Shown here: positions 62,933 through 64,000 of the stretch, one piece after another
How the letters are laid out: each line of letters opens with the position of its first letter
How positions within the stretch are numbered: position 1 is the first letter of the stretch
NCBI RefSeq assembly: GCF_020400725.1
Contig: NZ_JAINVG010000016.1
Coordinates: 52,038-116,037 of the forward strand
Origin: Streptomyces sp. NK15101
GTDB lineage: Bacteria > Actinomycetota > Actinomycetes > Streptomycetales > Streptomycetaceae
Length of the DNA stretch: 64,000 nucleotides
Reading direction: 5' to 3'
Notes under the pieces: generated by a model
Seen by the model: the letters and a program-made list of their open reading frames with translations, nothing else
Told to the model about the DNA's origin: nothing
Databases searched by the model: none
Made by a program: the position numbers and the translations under genes

Positions 62933-63736
62933 ATGCCCGTCCGCAAGGGCGCCCCCGCGCTGTTGAGCGCCGGCACACTGTGCGCGGCCCTGTTGCTCAC
63001 CGGCTGCGCGAGCCCCACCCCACCCGCGCCCGCCCCGACGTCCGCGTCCGCCCCGAGGCCCGCGCCCACCTCGGGCGACGGCCGCCCCGCCGCGGGCCCG
63101 CCGGCCGCGGCGGCCAACGACCTCGCCTCCGCCCCGGTCCCCGCGCCCCGGCTCCCCGGCGTCGGCCCCGCCACGCAGGCCCTCGTGCCCGACGGCACCA
63201 CCCAGGCCTTCGTCGTCACCGGCGCCACCGCCGACTCCAACACCTCCACCGCCACCCTCTACCGGCGCGACCCCGTCCGCGGCTGGATCAAGGCGGCCGG
63301 GCCGTGGCCCTCCCACAACGCCCTCCGGGGCTGGACCGACGACCACACGGCGGGCGACCTGCGCACGCCCATCGGGGTCTTCCGGATCGGTGACGCGGGC
63401 GGCCGGCTGCCCGACCCCGGTGCCCGGCTCCCGTACGACGAGGACGAGTTGTTCGCCATCAGCGGCACCGGCTTCATGGGCGAACCGCTGGAGGGCTCCT
63501 TCGACCACGTGATCGCCATCGACTACAACCGGGTGCCCGGCCGTACCCCGCTCGACAAGGAGCGCCCCCTCGGCGACGAGAAGGGCGGCGGCGTCTGGAT
63601 CCACGTCGACCACGGCGGCCCCACCCAGGCCTGCATCGCCCTGGAACTGGAGGCGATGCGCGAACTCCTGCGCGCCCTCGACCCGGCCGCGGAGCCCGTC
63701 GTCGTCATGGGCCCGGCGTCCGAACTCGCGCGGTGA
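62933..63736 (+). CDS. L,D-transpeptidase (YkuD) lipoprotein
   Basis: A 267-residue lipoprotein with signal and lipobox LLLTGCAS, a Pro/Ala-rich linker (PPAPAPTSASAPRPAP) and a YkuD-like catalytic domain. The active-site area is GGVWIHVDHGGPTQACIALE, where His and Cys take the place of the usual HG/SGC pattern; the Ser/Thr-Gly-Cys triplet is Gln-Ala-Cys here. It would form 3-3 crosslinks in peptidoglycan or act as a carboxypeptidase. The ATG at 62933 follows AGGAGGA. Anchored outside the membrane. Confidence 0.85.
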   Translation: MPVRKGAPALLSAGTLCAALLLTGCASPTPPAPAPTSASAPRPAPTSGDGRPAAGPPAAAANDLASAPVPAPRLPGVGPATQALVPDGTTQAFVVTGATADSNTSTATLYRRDPVRGWIKAAGPWPSHNALRGWTDDHTAGDLRTPIGVFRIGDAGGRLPDPGARLPYDEDELFAISGTGFMGEPLEGSFDHVIAIDYNRVPGRTPLDKERPLGDEKGGGVWIHVDHGGPTQACIALELEAMRELLRALDPAAEPVVVMGPASELAR

Positions 63737-63829
63737 CCTTCCGCGCGGCGCGGGGAGCCGGACACCCGGGGCCGTGGGCCCGGTCCCGGCACCCGGGCCG
63801 ATCGCCGCGCGGAGTCGAGACCTCCCTGG

Positions 63830-64000
63830 GGCCTGTCGTCAAACTCCCGTCTGCCCCGCGACGCCATGCACGCGCTCTCGCCGCACCGGGCGCAAGCCCG
63901 AGTACGCCCAGTACGAGGACTCGCGCCCGGCACGCCGAGAGCACGCACCTGACGCCGCAGGGCAGCCCTTCGGGCGACGACGGGAGTTTGACGACAGGCC
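63830..64000. mobile_element. 171-bp element with perfect 22-bp inverted ends (MITE-like), at window edge
   Basis: GGCCTGTCGTCAAACTCCCGTC (63830-63851; first 20 bases shown exactly by GGCCTGTCGTCAAACTCCCG) is the exact inverse of 63979-64000. No transposase frame is present between them. I recall this sequence family as a repeated intergenic element in Streptomyces, but cannot count copies here. The right end is the last base of the window, so the true outer border and any target duplication are unseen. Confidence 0.6.

Overview
This window is high-GC actinobacterial DNA. Codon third positions are almost all G or C, GTG and TTG starts are common, twin-arginine and lipoprotein signals recur, and the gene set (NsdA-like TPR regulator, SPW-repeat and DUF6296 proteins, SigB-type sigma factor, ectABCD, cholesterol oxidase) points to Streptomyces. 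I saw no rRNA, tRNA, CRISPR array or complete transposase. It reads as ordinary chromosomal accessory sequence with several gene remnants.

Layout. 1-13.5 kb: a secreted amidase (cut by the left edge), an APH-fold kinase divergent from an NsdA-like regulator, a PAS/PP2C phosphatase, a TPR-like protein, a threonine-synthase-like PLP enzyme, a dinucleotide-binding reductase, a GNAT, a PfkB kinase and a GNAT-AAA+ fusion. 13.6-22 kb: small membrane and cupin genes, a carboxylesterase, RraA-like, OsmC, glutamine amidotransferase and methyltransferase genes, with three decayed genes between them. 22-31 kb: a two-subunit molybdenum hydroxylase with a MarR gene, then three regulator/effector sets (TetR with a serine hydrolase, an MBL hydrolase, MerR with an MFS exporter). 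31-36.3 kb: a translationally coupled pair of anchored surface proteins (one VWA), a membrane protein under an iron-box-like site, and a Nudix/MazG/Nudix group with a GNAT remnant. 36.5-47 kb: a short membrane protein, a gyrB-like fragment, nitrilase with LysR, a WYL regulator, a flavodoxin-like protein, N-formylglutamate amidohydrolase, HPP and SulP membrane proteins and a SigB-type sigma factor. 47-51.5 kb: ectoine/hydroxyectoine genes ectABCD on the minus strand, followed directly by remnants of the ectoine-uptake genes ehuB and ehuC. 51.7-64 kb: a secreted endonuclease I, an Lrp/asparaginase/aspartase set, an AadA-like nucleotidyltransferase, cholesterol oxidase, a coupled AhpD-like/reductase pair, a GNAT, a PLP decarboxylase, an L,D-transpeptidase lipoprotein and, at the right edge, a 171-bp element with perfect 22-bp inverted ends.

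How the genes work together. EctB, EctA, EctC and EctD would turn aspartate semialdehyde into ectoine and 5-hydroxyectoine. The broken ehu genes suggest the strain makes this solute but lost the linked importer. Asparaginase and aspartase together convert asparagine to fumarate with release of two ammonia, next to a divergent Lrp regulator. Nudix and MazG-like proteins look like nucleotide clean-up enzymes.

The most unusual structural feature is a recurring one. At three separate minus-strand genes (stops at 5327, 21351 and 28292), short tandem repeats of different unit length (27/81, 18 and 16 bp) begin at the gene's own stop codon region and run into the downstream spacer, as if each array grew out of the 3' end of its gene.
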